A DNA stretch of 64,000 nt from Pseudobdellovibrionaceae bacterium (lineage in GTDB: Bacteria > Bdellovibrionota > FAC87 > UBA2466 > JACKAF01): NCBI GenBank assembly GCA_020635235.1, contig JACKAF010000004.1, positions 186,001 through 250,000 of the forward strand. The letters run 5' to 3'. A program made the translations under genes and the position numbers. Shown here piece by piece: positions 1 through 9,013 of the stretch; position 1 is the first letter of the stretch; each line of letters starts with the position of its first letter. Below the pieces are notes generated by a model. It was given only the letters and a program-made list of their open reading frames with translations, had not been told where the DNA came from and did not search any database.

Positions 1-152
1 CCATAAATCGTATAGTCCCGACTGGCGAAGCGGTAGATGACGTACATCAGGCAGAAAGCTTGTAGCAACCAGAAGTGGTAGGGAAGCGATTTGCGCAGAA
101 CTCCAAAAAATTGAATATGGGGTTGGATATGGCTTTTAAGGAAGCGTTGCAT
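1..152 (-). CDS. Truncated membrane protein, N-terminal 50 residues
   Basis: This reading frame opens with ATG at 152 on the minus strand and runs off the left edge. It starts MQRFLKSHIQPHIQFFG, followed by a hydrophobic stretch (YHFWLLQAFCLMYVIYRFA) that looks like a first membrane segment. There is no typical signal peptide. The next gene lies on the other strand, so 153-300 is a divergent promoter region. Too little is visible for a family name; a multi-pass inner-membrane protein is the most that can be said. The call as a gene rests on the open frame and the membrane-like composition. Confidence 0.45.
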   Translation of the reverse strand, partial: MQRFLKSHIQPHIQFFGVLRKSLPYHFWLLQAFCLMYVIYRFASRDYTIY

Positions 153-300
153 TGTCCCCGATGCTTTTGAAACGCTTAAAATATTGAACTACTTGAGAGG
201 GCTGAGAATAGGCCACCAAACCGTTTTTATTCGGCGTGCCTTTTCAAGTGACACCCTCCCAGTACTCTATCGGCCGTTTGTTCTAACTATTGGAGGAAAA

Positions 301-750
301 ATGAAATACATCGGGTTGTTTTTGACACTACTATCTACTGCATTGTTTGCCGCACCGAATCGCTTCCCTCAAGGGACGTTTGAAGGCAAAGGCTATTGGA
401 AAATGCCGAGTGGCCAAAAAGGTGAGTACACCGCCGTGCTCAAAGTCACGGGCAACGAAGTCTATTCGAAAGTTGATTTAGGAAATGGGGAAGTCCACGA
501 GGAAACAGGTACTCTCAATTTCGACGAGAATGGCTTTTACAGCATGACTCACGGCGAGAACCAAGAACCTGTGGCAACCGGCTACTGCGGAAGCGTGTGG
601 TGCCATTCGGAAGGCTCGAGTTCGGAAGGCGCATTTGAGGAGACCATCGTGTTCAAGGACAATCAGGTTTATCGCCTTGGCTCGATGAAACTGCAAGACG
701 TCGGTCTCATCATGTATGAGGACGCTCTGGCTCCTGCGACAAAGCGCTAG
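301..750 (+). CDS. Small secreted protein of unknown function
   Basis: The product is 149 residues. I chose the ATG at 301 because it sits six bases after a TTGGAGG Shine-Dalgarno and gives a clean Sec signal peptide (MKYIGLFLTLLSTALFAA, cut after about residue 18). An upstream in-frame start at 184 would bury that signal. The mature part is rich in short polar beta-like stretches (FEGKGYWKMPSGQ, YTAVLKVTGNEVYSKVDL), which suggests a small lipocalin-like or FABP-like beta barrel, but no family motif is clear. Two cysteines (YCGSVWC) could form a disulfide in the periplasm. The gene ends before a strong terminator at 774. It appears monocistronic. Confidence 0.75.
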   Translation: MKYIGLFLTLLSTALFAAPNRFPQGTFEGKGYWKMPSGQKGEYTAVLKVTGNEVYSKVDLGNGEVHEETGTLNFDENGFYSMTHGENQEPVATGYCGSVWCHSEGSSSEGAFEETIVFKDNQVYRLGSMKLQDVGLIMYEDALAPATKR

Positions 751-773
751 GAAAAAGAGATCATTCTCGATAG

Positions 774-796
774 GGGGGCGCATAGCCCCCTTTTTT
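774..796 (+). terminator. Rho-independent terminator
   Basis: A perfect GGGGGC/GCCCCC stem (774-779 with 785-790) encloses a GCATA loop and is followed by six T residues. It serves the plus-strand gene ending at 750. The stop codon of the convergent minus-strand gene lies inside the T tract, so the two genes meet here with almost no spare DNA. Confidence 0.9.
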
Positions 797-2366
797 ATTC
801 GGGAAGATCCGGCAGGATCATTCCAGGAGTCGGATCCATTGTTGCCTGCGTAACGATCCCTGCCATTGAATCTGTTGCTACATTCGCGGGTGTGGTCGCC
901 TGCGCTGCCGCCGTTTTATCTAGAATGGGAGGGCTATTCGCCTGGTTCCCATCTACTTTCTCTTTCTCTTTTTGCTGTTCCTGAATCTTGAGTTTCAAGC
1001 CACGCATCCGGGCCAGCGAGTCCGAAATGATGGGGCTCACTAAAATCATGTGCGAATCCCCATTCGTGTTTTTGAACGCCAATTTCGGCCACAGACGGTT
1101 GAAAATCTCGGCGTATAGAATAATAAGAAAACTTTTTGTGTCTGTTTCTTGTTTGGCTACATCTTTGGTACCGATGATTCCCATGACATCCTCGGGCGTC
1201 GCTTCACCGACAGTCGCCTTCGCGGCCGCTGCCATTGATTTTGGAAGCACGTTTTTCAACATGGCTTGGCTGTGTTCGCCGTGTAGAGAGTCATGAATAA
1301 TCTGCTCGATATCTAGCATTGCCTGTACTTCTTTGGGCACGTTCTCCTTGAAGTAGTCGACGATTCGCTTCTCGTTGTGCTGCAGGACTTCCATAATAAT
1401 CTTGGTAAAGTCGGCATTAATCTCTTTCCACTTCGGATCGTCCAGAGACTCCAATTGGTGGGCGAGATCTGTGGCTTTGGCGAGCTTTGCGGAATTTGCT
1501 TTGATTTTGTCCGATTGAATTTCAAGTACGGACTTTCCGCCATTGTTATCTTTGCGTTGTTTAGCGACATACCGCCACCAAGTCGTTGCACCCGCGGTGC
1601 CGACGGCGTAGGTCAAGGGCCATCCCCAGTTGGTAAGTCTTTTCCAGCCAAGCGCTTTGATGTCGTTGGCGATTTGTTGGTAACTGATCGCGCACGCTTC
1701 TTTTGCCGTGCTTTTCAGTTTCTCAGGGCTTGGTTCAGGGTAGGGCGCTCGTTCTCCCAACGGAGAATTTCGTTGAAACGCATTTCTGTCTGCATCGTAG
1801 CGGAGAGTCCCCTGGTGATCGTTTACGCTGAGGTGCTTGTTTTCGAATTCAATGATAGCGTTAAATGCTTCCGCAACTTTCTTTCCGGTTTGTTTTACTT
1901 TGGCGTCTTTGCCTTTGGTTTTTTGACCGTTCTGCGCCTCTTTGAGGGCCTGGTTGTAGTCCTCTGCGGCCTTCTGGAGAGCGGCGAGGCGATCGGCGTG
2001 GCGCGCTTCTGCCCGCTTTATGGCCTCCGCGAGTTCTTTATTCTTTCGCGAGAGCGCGATCGTATCTTTGATCGTTTCAATGGCACCACCGGCGACCGAG
2101 GGTACGGTACGGGTGAGTAAGCCGGCGGCCAGTAGGAACGATACCCAGTAGCTGATTTCGTCTGAATCGTTGGATTCGCCTTCCAGAAGCTTTTCAAAGC
2201 GACTAGCCCGCACGTCGATCGCATCGAAGGGGGGCTCGATGATATCCGACTCCTCGGCCCACGTTCGAGCGGGCACGTGTAGGCAAGTCAGCAGCAACGC
2301 CAACGCGAGCCATCCGCTTAAAAATTTACGTCCTTTGTCCACCACCACACTCCAAGCGGCTCTCAC
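795..2366 (-). CDS. Large secreted protein with coiled coil, unknown function
   Basis: The product is about 523 residues from a GTG at 2366. A GTG eight codons in (2342), seven bases after GGAG, is an alternative start that would give a tidier signal peptide (KFLSGWLALALLLTCLHVPARTWA). After the signal peptide comes a polar domain, then a long alpha-helical, Lys/Glu/Ala-rich section near residues 105-160 (KNKELAEAIKRAEARH, LQKAAEDYNQALKEAQNGQK) that should form a coiled coil. A second helical region lies near residues 285-360. The C-terminus is Pro/Thr/Ala rich and low complexity. No enzyme motif is visible. Location is probably periplasmic or cell surface. It converges on the gene at 301-750. 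Confidence 0.75.
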   Translation of the reverse strand: MRAAWSVVVDKGRKFLSGWLALALLLTCLHVPARTWAEESDIIEPPFDAIDVRASRFEKLLEGESNDSDEISYWVSFLLAAGLLTRTVPSVAGGAIETIKDTIALSRKNKELAEAIKRAEARHADRLAALQKAAEDYNQALKEAQNGQKTKGKDAKVKQTGKKVAEAFNAIIEFENKHLSVNDHQGTLRYDADRNAFQRNSPLGERAPYPEPSPEKLKSTAKEACAISYQQIANDIKALGWKRLTNWGWPLTYAVGTAGATTWWRYVAKQRKDNNGGKSVLEIQSDKIKANSAKLAKATDLAHQLESLDDPKWKEINADFTKIIMEVLQHNEKRIVDYFKENVPKEVQAMLDIEQIIHDSLHGEHSQAMLKNVLPKSMAAAAKATVGEATPEDVMGIIGTKDVAKQETDTKSFLIILYAEIFNRLWPKLAFKNTNGDSHMILVSPIISDSLARMRGLKLKIQEQQKEKEKVDGNQANSPPILDKTAAAQATTPANVATDSMAGIVTQATMDPTPGMILPDLPE

Positions 2367-2530
2367 GGGAGTCGCCAGTTAGAGTTAAAGCAAAGTGTAT
2401 TCCGCTAAGTTCTCTTTGAATTTAAAGGTCTTTTTCATTTTGAGGGTCGGAATAGGCGTCGTCCCGCTAGGCAAGGTGACAAAAATGGTCTCTTGATTTA
2501 ATGCGTCAAAAGAGGATAATAAGCCCGTTC

Positions 2531-3019
2531 ATGAAATTCCTTTTCCTTCTATTCTCAATCCTGTTCGTTTCGTTGCCCGCTCTTGCGGATGTGGTCGCAT
2601 ACCCTGGAGCGGAGAACGAAAAGCCACTCACCTGGGCCTCCGCAAGTTGTGAGTGGAAAGGCAAGGACCTAGTTTTGGATCTCGGTAAGGCCGACGAAAA
2701 ACCTCGTGTGCGCATCACGCTTAAGGCCTTTGACGACTACACCGCCTATTTGCAAAAGAATAAAAAAATGGAACTGAAGCTCTACAACGAGGGATTTGGT
2801 GACGTTTTGTATAAAGACATCGACGGCTTTGAGCGATCCATTCCGAACCATGTGAAGGAAGCAAACTGTAATTTCAGTTTCACGGACGTGGAATATGACG
2901 GAAACTTTCTGGTGAGCTTTGTCCTCAGCTTTAAGTGCGAAGGCTTTCGCAAAAAAGGGACACCCTTCCAGCGTAGTCTGGAAGTGCGCAAGAAGGACCC
3001 GATCCTTTGTAAGTTCTAA
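2531..3019 (+). CDS. Small secreted protein of unknown function
   Basis: The product is 162 residues from ATG 2531, which lies 14 bases after AGAGGA and begins a good signal peptide (MKFLFLLFSILFVSLPALA, cut before DVV). The in-frame ATG at 2501 has no Shine-Dalgarno and would put ten polar residues ahead of the signal. The mature protein is about 143 residues, mostly predicted beta, with cysteines near residues 39, 114, 142 and 160 that could form two disulfides. No conserved family is recognised. It is flanked by 130-200 bp of non-coding DNA on each side and looks like a single-gene unit. Confidence 0.72.
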   Translation: MKFLFLLFSILFVSLPALADVVAYPGAENEKPLTWASASCEWKGKDLVLDLGKADEKPRVRITLKAFDDYTAYLQKNKKMELKLYNEGFGDVLYKDIDGFERSIPNHVKEANCNFSFTDVEYDGNFLVSFVLSFKCEGFRKKGTPFQRSLEVRKKDPILCKF

Positions 3020-3228
3020 TTTCCTAAGTGTGACTTCCATGAAATTTGTAAATGGGCTCTACACGCGGCCATCTTTGGGTGCGGCGAAAACTGTCCCGAG
3101 AAAATTCCCTTCAAAAAAACTGTGAAATTTCAGTTCACATGGCTTTGGCATTTGACTTGCTAATTAGATAGGCGTAAGCGTGCGGCTAGTCATCGTCTGC
3201 GCTCGCGTTAATAGAGTAGGAGCAGTTA

Positions 3229-3807
3229 ATGAAATCCCTTAAAAGAACCGTCCTTTCCTTATTTGTTTTGTTTTTCTCTTTCGCCTCCTTGTCCCCTGCT
3301 GTGGGTGACGAAGTAGTGAACGATCCGATGGATTCCAACCGTTGGTCCATTGATCTGCGCCTAGATGCGATACCTTTCGACGGCATGGCGCTCGGGTACG
3401 GCGCGAACATCATGTATTACTTCAACGACAAAGTAGGAGCCGGTCTTTTTGGGCAAATGCTGTTTGACTCTGTGGGTGCCAATAATTACCTCGAAGCTGA
3501 AATTGGTGCGCGCTTGAAGTACTTCGCTCATGGTGATGTGAATAGCTCCGGCGTTGTACTGAGCCCCTATGTGGTAATCATTGACTGGATGGACAGGAAC
3601 ACAGTCTCCATCAGCAAACAAATCGGTGTGCGCGCTGGTTTGGACGCCTCTTACGAGTGGCTATTTGCGAAGAACTTCTTTTTGGGTGCCGGTGCTGGCG
3701 TTGGCGTCTACCTGGCGAGACCCTCAATCAGCTTTGCTGGAACGACGGCACTCTGGAGCAGCACCCTTTCTCTGGATCTGTTCCTCCAAATAGGCACACG
3801 TTTCTAA
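3229..3807 (+). CDS. Outer-membrane beta-barrel protein, about 190 residues
   Basis: ATG 3229 follows AGGAG by six bases. A signal peptide (KRTVLSLFVLFFSFASLSPAVG) precedes a mature part of about 165 residues made of alternating polar and hydrophobic strands rich in Gly, Tyr, Phe and Trp (WSIDLRLDAIPFDGMALGYG, NIMYYFNDKVGAGLFGQM). The protein ends in Thr-Arg-Phe; a C-terminal aromatic residue is the usual Bam recognition signal for outer-membrane barrels. The length fits an eight-stranded OmpW/OmpA-N-like barrel. No loop motif reveals a function. A strong terminator follows at 3830. Confidence 0.75.
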   Translation: MKSLKRTVLSLFVLFFSFASLSPAVGDEVVNDPMDSNRWSIDLRLDAIPFDGMALGYGANIMYYFNDKVGAGLFGQMLFDSVGANNYLEAEIGARLKYFAHGDVNSSGVVLSPYVVIIDWMDRNTVSISKQIGVRAGLDASYEWLFAKNFFLGAGAGVGVYLARPSISFAGTTALWSSTLSLDLFLQIGTRF

Positions 3808-3829
3808 TAAGTTACAGTCGTTTTTGGAT

Positions 3830-3863
3830 GGCGGGAGAGCCATTGCTTTCCCGCCTTCTTTTA
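3830..3863 (+). terminator. Rho-independent terminator
   Basis: The stem GGCGGGA (3830-3836) pairs with TCCCGCC (3849-3855) across a 12-base loop and is followed by TTCTTTTA. It closes the outer-membrane barrel gene ending at 3807. Confidence 0.85.
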
Positions 3864-3905
3864 TGCTAAAAGGCCGGTACTTAATTCTTAACCCAAGGTA
3901 CCGGT

Positions 3906-5486
3906 ATGAAACGTCTTTCGAGCCTAGTTCTCGCTCTTTTTCTCGTCTATGGCCTTAGCGCCTTTGGCGGGGACGATGCGGTAAGGTGCCGCACGGAGTT
4001 TGCGGCAGCACCCTACATGACCCAGCACCATCTCGGGCTCGGAACGAACGAGTTGGTCGATACGTTGGAAGTGGCAAGTAGCCCAGTGCGCTTACTTGTC
4101 GGCACCGCCATTACAGAACGGCCCGACGGCGGCACGGTTTTGGGCGGACGCTTTGTCATCAGCCATTTTGGAAACGAAAAGCCTGAGGTAAATCTCAATG
4201 TCCCGGGGCTGGATGGTCGGGCGACCTCGGCGTCCGTGCTGACGGTATCCAACGATGGCCGTTATGCAGCGGTTACAGGCGGCAGCATTTTTGGTGGGCC
4301 TGCTTACTTTTTTGATCTGCAGTCTAGCGACTACACTCCCTTTGCCTCCAGGACGGAAACTAGAAATACGTACCGAAGGTACCGTGAGCTCTTTTGGGCG
4401 CAGATACACCGTGGCCTTGCGGGCGATCCCTATGCTCGGATGATGTTGGAGCAGCTTGGAGGCTTGGGCGATGTTTTTGATGTGCTAAAGGAAGCGCATG
4501 AGAAATACCAAGAAATCCCGGCCCCGGTTTATACGCAAGTAGACGAACTCATCGCGCAGGTTGTTGAAAGGTTGCTTGGCCCTCCGGGACAGGATTTGGG
4601 GTACGGCTTGGTTTCCAGCGATGAAGAACAAGAGATTCCAACCTCTTCCATCGATTTTTCTCCCGATGGAAAAAGCTACGTTGCGGATTCCGCCGAGAGT
4701 CTCGCGATCCGAGACATTGTTACAGGCCATCTTGAGGCCCGTATCTACCTCACGGATGGCACCGGCTTTCGTGACCTTCCCATCGGTGGCCATAGCCGCT
4801 ATACCAACGGCGGGAAACATGTGGTCTCCTACCATCGGGGCTATCAAAAAGATGCCCTGCTTGCCCTGTGGGACGCGGAGAAGGGTTTCGGCTGCGATCA
4901 GCAGGAGATTGATGTCGCCTATGATCACCACCTCCGCATCGAACGCGCGTTTGCCAGATCTCCGGACGCTCGGTTTTTTGTGATTTCCGGAAAAACCCCT
5001 AAAGGCTTTGCGACACAAGTATGGACTACAAATCCCAACGAGTGGTCGCACAACTTGGTGATGGCAAGAGAGTTTGTGTCTACCTCTAAGGAAAAGGGGA
5101 GTGAGCCCCCCGTCGCTTTTTCAATGAAAAGTTCCTACGCGGTGGGTTTAACGGATGGCACTGTCGAGCTCTATGATTCCGATCGCAACCGCCTTTTGAA
5201 GAAATTTGAAGAAGGTCACAAAAAACCCGTGACCGCGGTGGCGATGAGTGGCGACGGAAAGATGATCGTCTCTGCAAGCCGCGAGGAAAGCACGCTTGTT
5301 CTGTGGTCGACAACGGGTGAGTTTGAGCCCATTCGGCTAAAAGGCGAGTCGCTTGGAAACATGTTAGACGTAAAGTTTATCCAGGACGACAACTCTCAAA
5401 TTTTGCTGGAGACTTCTCAGGGGTGGGTACGCGAGGTCTATTTGGTCGATGTTTTCAAAATGCGAGCGGCCTTGCAGCAAAAGTAA
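3906..5486 (+). CDS. Exported WD40/beta-propeller-like protein (paralogue A)
   Basis: The product is 526 residues. A signal peptide (MKRLSSLVLALFLVYGLSAFGG) is followed by repeated propeller-blade segments: VSNDGRYAAVTGG near residue 115, FSPDGKSYVADSAESLAIRD near 250, ALLALWDAEKG near 325, and MSGDGKMIVSASREESTLVL near 450. These resemble WD40 or YVTN/TolB-type blades, each with an S-x-DG-x-x-(hydrophobic) strand followed by a (V/L)W-D/S turn. A helical insert near residues 140-215 interrupts the propeller. The same length, order of blades and helical insert recur in the protein encoded at 38594-40174, so the two are distant paralogues. A periplasmic binding or scaffold role is likely; no catalytic residues are apparent. 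Confidence 0.75.
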   Translation: MKRLSSLVLALFLVYGLSAFGGDDAVRCRTEFAAAPYMTQHHLGLGTNELVDTLEVASSPVRLLVGTAITERPDGGTVLGGRFVISHFGNEKPEVNLNVPGLDGRATSASVLTVSNDGRYAAVTGGSIFGGPAYFFDLQSSDYTPFASRTETRNTYRRYRELFWAQIHRGLAGDPYARMMLEQLGGLGDVFDVLKEAHEKYQEIPAPVYTQVDELIAQVVERLLGPPGQDLGYGLVSSDEEQEIPTSSIDFSPDGKSYVADSAESLAIRDIVTGHLEARIYLTDGTGFRDLPIGGHSRYTNGGKHVVSYHRGYQKDALLALWDAEKGFGCDQQEIDVAYDHHLRIERAFARSPDARFFVISGKTPKGFATQVWTTNPNEWSHNLVMAREFVSTSKEKGSEPPVAFSMKSSYAVGLTDGTVELYDSDRNRLLKKFEEGHKKPVTAVAMSGDGKMIVSASREESTLVLWSTTGEFEPIRLKGESLGNMLDVKFIQDDNSQILLETSQGWVREVYLVDVFKMRAALQQK

Positions 5487-5499
5487 GTGTTTGTTTCGG

Positions 5500-6669
5500 C
5501 TAGTGTGTGGGTTGTTTCCTGGTTCCCGAAGGAAAGTGGCGCTTAAAGTGCTCACCGAGTTGGGCTGTGCACGACGCTATTAGGCCAGGCAGATCTTCTA
5601 ATACTTTTCTCGGTCTTTCTCCTAGGAGCCAGCGTGGCCCCTTGGCGGGTTTTCCATCGGGAGTTGTCGACTTGACGCTTTTACCTAGTTCAATCTCGAC
5701 GGACGCATGCTGGTAGCATTTCTTGCCCTGACAAACTCGGTCCAAGTCATCGAGGTAGGCCGGAAGTACCAGGACCTTGGGAATGGCCACGTCCTTACCG
5801 TCGGTGTTGCGCAACGGGAAGCTGGTGCCCGGAGTCTTTTTTAAGATAGCAATGTTGGATTTGTAGCGTTCGATATAGTCTTTTGACTTCCTAGTCGCTT
5901 GAGCGTCATTCAAATTGTAGGGGGGATAAACCCACTCGCCTTTTTCGTTCATATACAGTTCTTGCAGCTGGCAAGGGAAGTTCGAATCGAGCACCAAGAA
6001 ACGTTTGCCGCCCCCTGCGAAAGATTGCTTCATCCCTACTACCAAAAGAGCATGGCCCACGGGTTTACGGAGTGTAATATCAACCGCTTTTCCTGTCGAA
6101 ATCGAGTGAGTAAGCGATTTTTCCTGATCGGTCGGCTTTTCTTCTACCGAGAAGCCGTCGAGCTGCAGCATCTTACCGGTGCGGATTTCAAATTCCATGT
6201 GTAAGGCTTGGGCGTTCTCACTATACTGCTGCCATTCAATAGCAATCCGAAGGGGATTTGTCGGTTTTCCGTTCGTGTCCTTTTCGTCCCAGCTTTTTAG
6301 CATGTGTTCAAAGTACTCCGCGCAGGACTTATAGCCCTGAATGACGAGGGGTTCGCCCGCTTCTGTGCGGCTTAAAGCTGTCTTTAGTATCATTTGCTGT
6401 TGCTTACTGCTGCGTGGGAGCTCGGGACGGCCGCAGCTAATCTGACCAGTAATGAAGAGTGTATTGAATCGGTTGAAGCCCGTGCATTGCCCGGCCATCA
6501 CCGGGTTTGAGTAGTTCTTTTTTGGGATGCCAGTGAGCCCTTCCGGGAAGGCAAGTGCGATCATCTCGTTGGGACCGGGGACGGGTTCTTCAAGACGGCA
6601 TTCCGGTGCCGCTTGCAGCGAGCTAACAACGAGCAATAGCCCTAGTAGAACGTATAGATTTCCCCGCAC
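5500..6669 (-). CDS. Exported papain-like cysteine peptidase-like protein
   Basis: The product is 389 residues from GTG 6669, five bases after GAGGGG. That start gives a direct signal peptide (MRGNLYVLLGLLLVVSSLQA, then APEC). The in-frame start at 6705 would add 12 basic residues. Visible motifs fit a papain-fold active site: GQCTGFNRF at residues 60-68 (Gln61, Cys62), GHALLVVGM at 205-213 (His206) and LDSNFP at 227-232 (Asp/Asn). The order Gln-Cys, His, Asn/Asp is that of clan CA peptidases. The rest shows no named domain. It would act in the periplasm or outside the cell as a peptidase, transglutaminase-like or inactive relative. A second unrelated-looking Cys/His protein lies at 16924. 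Confidence 0.65.
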   Translation of the reverse strand: MRGNLYVLLGLLLVVSSLQAAPECRLEEPVPGPNEMIALAFPEGLTGIPKKNYSNPVMAGQCTGFNRFNTLFITGQISCGRPELPRSSKQQQMILKTALSRTEAGEPLVIQGYKSCAEYFEHMLKSWDEKDTNGKPTNPLRIAIEWQQYSENAQALHMEFEIRTGKMLQLDGFSVEEKPTDQEKSLTHSISTGKAVDITLRKPVGHALLVVGMKQSFAGGGKRFLVLDSNFPCQLQELYMNEKGEWVYPPYNLNDAQATRKSKDYIERYKSNIAILKKTPGTSFPLRNTDGKDVAIPKVLVLPAYLDDLDRVCQGKKCYQHASVEIELGKSVKSTTPDGKPAKGPRWLLGERPRKVLEDLPGLIASCTAQLGEHFKRHFPSGTRKQPTH

Positions 6670-6861
6670 TTTGACCCCTCGGGGCCTTTGGATTGCAAGC
6701 GGCATACCTGCGATTTACGCACACTTCGCGCAGTCTTATTGTATTCAAGGTAGACGTGGCCGGCGAGAGTGCGCCAAGAACCCAAAATCAGTAGTACTTT
6801 TGGTGTCAGGCGCAAGCGGGCGAAATCTCGTCTTTGACGGGTGCAGACCTACGGAATACGC

Positions 6862-7431
6862 CTAGATAGCCCGGGTTTTTTCCGTGTAGCACGGGGCACA
6901 AGCGGGTACGTATTTGTCGTCGGCACCAAGTTCAATCACTTCCCCTGAAAGCGTGGGCTTTCCGTCTAGGAGGCGTAGATTAAAAATCGCCTTTCGGTTG
7001 CAGAAATTGCAGGTGTTTTTGACTTCCTCGACCGTATCGCAGAGTTCGAGTAACCGGCGGGACCCCTCAAAAAGATCTTGCTTGAAATCAGTGCGCAGGC
7101 CGTAGCAGATGACCGGGATGTTCAGTTCCGTCGCCACCTTTCGTAACTGCTCGATCACAAGGGGGGAGAGGAACTGGCATTCATCGACAAGTACACAATG
7201 CACGCCTTTAAAGCCGGCCAAATTTAGCTGCGTATCGGGAGCGACAAGGTAGTCTGCGTCGACCATAAGCCCGGCCCGTGATTTGATGGTGTTCTTACCA
7301 AAGCGTACGTCCAGTTCCGGCTTAATAAGAATCGTCTTCTTGTTTTGGGTTTTGTAGTTATGCGCCACCGCCAATAGGTTCAAAGTTTTGGCGCTGCCCA
7401 CAGTGCCGTATCTAAAGTAGAGCTTTGCCAT
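6862..7431 (-). CDS. tdk: Thymidine kinase (type II)
   Basis: The product is 189 residues, normal length for bacterial type II thymidine kinases, which phosphorylate thymidine with ATP in the pyrimidine salvage pathway. The N-terminal P-loop is YGTVGSAKT (residues 8-16), a variant of the usual GPMFSGKT in which the SGK core is changed to SAK. The Walker B/base motif VDECQF is at 82-87. A structural zinc site is formed by CNFC (141-144) and ACAPC (177-181). A lasso-like segment with KPTLSGEVIELGADDKYVP precedes the last cysteines. The enzyme is cytoplasmic. ATG 7431 is the only reasonable start. Neighbours are functionally unrelated. Confidence 0.95.
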   Translation of the reverse strand: MAKLYFRYGTVGSAKTLNLLAVAHNYKTQNKKTILIKPELDVRFGKNTIKSRAGLMVDADYLVAPDTQLNLAGFKGVHCVLVDECQFLSPLVIEQLRKVATELNIPVICYGLRTDFKQDLFEGSRRLLELCDTVEEVKNTCNFCNRKAIFNLRLLDGKPTLSGEVIELGADDKYVPACAPCYTEKTRAI

Positions 7432-7556
7432 AGCTGTCTAGTCTCCCCTCAATTCGCAAAAGAATACGGTAAGGCCAGCCACCCGGCAATCGTGCAGTGG
7501 GTTATTGAGGCAAAGTTTGACTAAGGCCGAGGCCGTGACGTACAGACTGAGTCTGG

Positions 7557-8438
7557 ATGGATATTACAGAGAAGTTAAACGTAGACCTACCGTATTTTGA
7601 TTGGCTCTTACAGGAGCTTAGCTCGGAGGAGGGCTCCGCCCTTCAAGAAGTGGCCGGGCGCAACGTGCACTGGGGCTACTGGGAGAAACCCGTAGGCGCT
7701 GACTTATCCCCTGATGCCATCTCCAAAGCTACCGACGCTCTGACCTGGCAACTCATCAATGCGGTGGAACCCGCCCCTGCGAGCAAGATCTTGGATGTGG
7801 GCTGCGGCTTCGGCGGGACAGTTGGCCTGCTGAATGCAAACTTTGAGGGGGTCTCACTTACTGGGCTCAACATTGATCCTCGACAGCTTGAAGTCGCAAA
7901 GAAAAATGTAAAAGCAAGATCGGGTAACCAGATCGATTTTGTGCAAGGAAATGCCTGCGAACTTCCTTTTCCCTCCGACTCTTTTGATACGGTTTTTGCG
8001 GTGGAGTGTATTTTTCATTTCCCGTCTAGAGATGCCTTTTTTAGAGAGGCTGTGCGTGTCCTAAAACCTGGTGGGAAAATCGTCCTGAGTGACTTTGTAT
8101 TGCGACTCGCCTGGCTTCCGGTGACCGCAGTCATTTTTCTTTTGCGCAGAAAGGCACTTGTAACGATGTACGGCGCGCATATTAAGCTTGCCTGCCGGTC
8201 GCGCTACAAGTTTTTGGCAAAAAAACATGGGCTCGATTGGATTGTCGCACGGGATATCACCAAGAATACTTTGCCTACCTACGATGCGATCGAAAGGTTT
8301 GCTGGCACGTGGAAAGAACAGGAAGCTCTCATTCGCTCGGCGAACCGCCCTCTGGCACTGACTTCTCGAATGGGGGCTCTCGGGTACGAGATCCTTGCCT
8401 TCAAAAAATCCGCCGCGAGCGGCTCGCGAGCTATTTAG
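7557..8438 (+). CDS. SAM-dependent methyltransferase (class I)
   Basis: The product is 293 residues. Class I Rossmann-fold motifs are clear: motif I KILDVGCGFGG (residues 77-87), an acidic ribose-binding position in LTGLNIDPRQLEVAKKN, motif II/III region NQIDFVQGNACELPFPSDSF, VLKPGGKIVLSDF near 180, and a C-terminal substrate cap (YDAIERFAGTW). The N-terminal FDWLLQEL..VHWGYWEKP resembles gamma-tocopherol/sarcosine-type small-molecule C- or N-methyltransferases, where HxGYW is common. Substrate unknown. It is cytoplasmic. The start at 7557 has only a weak Shine-Dalgarno. It stands alone between divergent and convergent neighbours, about 3 kb from the isonitrile locus; a link to that pathway cannot be shown. 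Confidence 0.85.
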   Translation: MDITEKLNVDLPYFDWLLQELSSEEGSALQEVAGRNVHWGYWEKPVGADLSPDAISKATDALTWQLINAVEPAPASKILDVGCGFGGTVGLLNANFEGVSLTGLNIDPRQLEVAKKNVKARSGNQIDFVQGNACELPFPSDSFDTVFAVECIFHFPSRDAFFREAVRVLKPGGKIVLSDFVLRLAWLPVTAVIFLLRRKALVTMYGAHIKLACRSRYKFLAKKHGLDWIVARDITKNTLPTYDAIERFAGTWKEQEALIRSANRPLALTSRMGALGYEILAFKKSAASGSRAI

Positions 8439-8452
8439 ATCCGTCAAAAAGT

Positions 8453-8896
8453 CTAGCTTTCTGATCGCGCGAGACAATCCGCGTACACCTTTTCTTTTTG
8501 GTGCCTATCGATGCTGGGTGCAACCTGTAGGCACTGTGCCCCAACGCGGACGCTTTCAATGGCCGAGGTTGAGACACTAAGGTTGGCCATAGTATCGGCG
8601 ATTTCTCGGCACGTGCTTTCTATTAGTGGCAAAGTACTTGTCGTAATCACGCGAGGGATGAATCCAGTTCCCCAGTCGACGGCACAATTGGCCTCGTCAT
8701 AGTACGTAATTCTCACCAAAGGTGTTTCCCCGGTTCCACTGCCACCCGCAAGAATGAGCCGGTTCAGCTTGGACAAAAGCAGGTTTGCGATACAGATGTC
8801 CTTATCGGCCGCCTGAGCGCATTGATCCGCCTCTCCCGCCATAGCTGAATGGGATAAAATTAGTCCCGCTAAAAATAAGAATAGTGATTGCTTCAT
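8453..8896 (-). CDS. Small secreted cysteine-containing protein
   Basis: The product is 147 residues from ATG 8896, immediately after a strong AAGGGGGGAG Shine-Dalgarno. This start gives a signal peptide (MKQSLFLFLAGLILSHSAMAG); the in-frame ATG at 8941 would bury it. The mature part has six cysteines (DQCAQ, DICIANL, ANCAVDW, STCREI, AQCLQV, ADCLARS), an even number suggesting disulfides formed in the periplasm. No family recognised. It converges with the methyltransferase gene, leaving 14 bp between stop codons. Confidence 0.7.
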   Translation of the reverse strand: MKQSLFLFLAGLILSHSAMAGEADQCAQAADKDICIANLLLSKLNRLILAGGSGTGETPLVRITYYDEANCAVDWGTGFIPRVITTSTLPLIESTCREIADTMANLSVSTSAIESVRVGAQCLQVAPSIDRHQKEKVYADCLARSES

Positions 8897-9013
8897 AACT
8901 CCCCCCTTTTTGAACGTAGCGGGGGGCGTATTGAAGGGCAAACTATTAGCGGGGGGCTACCGGCTTGCCCTTAACATTAGTGATCATTCTTTGACCTGGA
9001 TGTGCCGCAAAGA

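Noticed and set aside
1377..2120. 247-codon plus-strand frame
   Set aside because: Antisense shadow of the large secreted protein gene; Phe/Val-rich composition typical of antisense of Lys/Glu-rich coding DNA.
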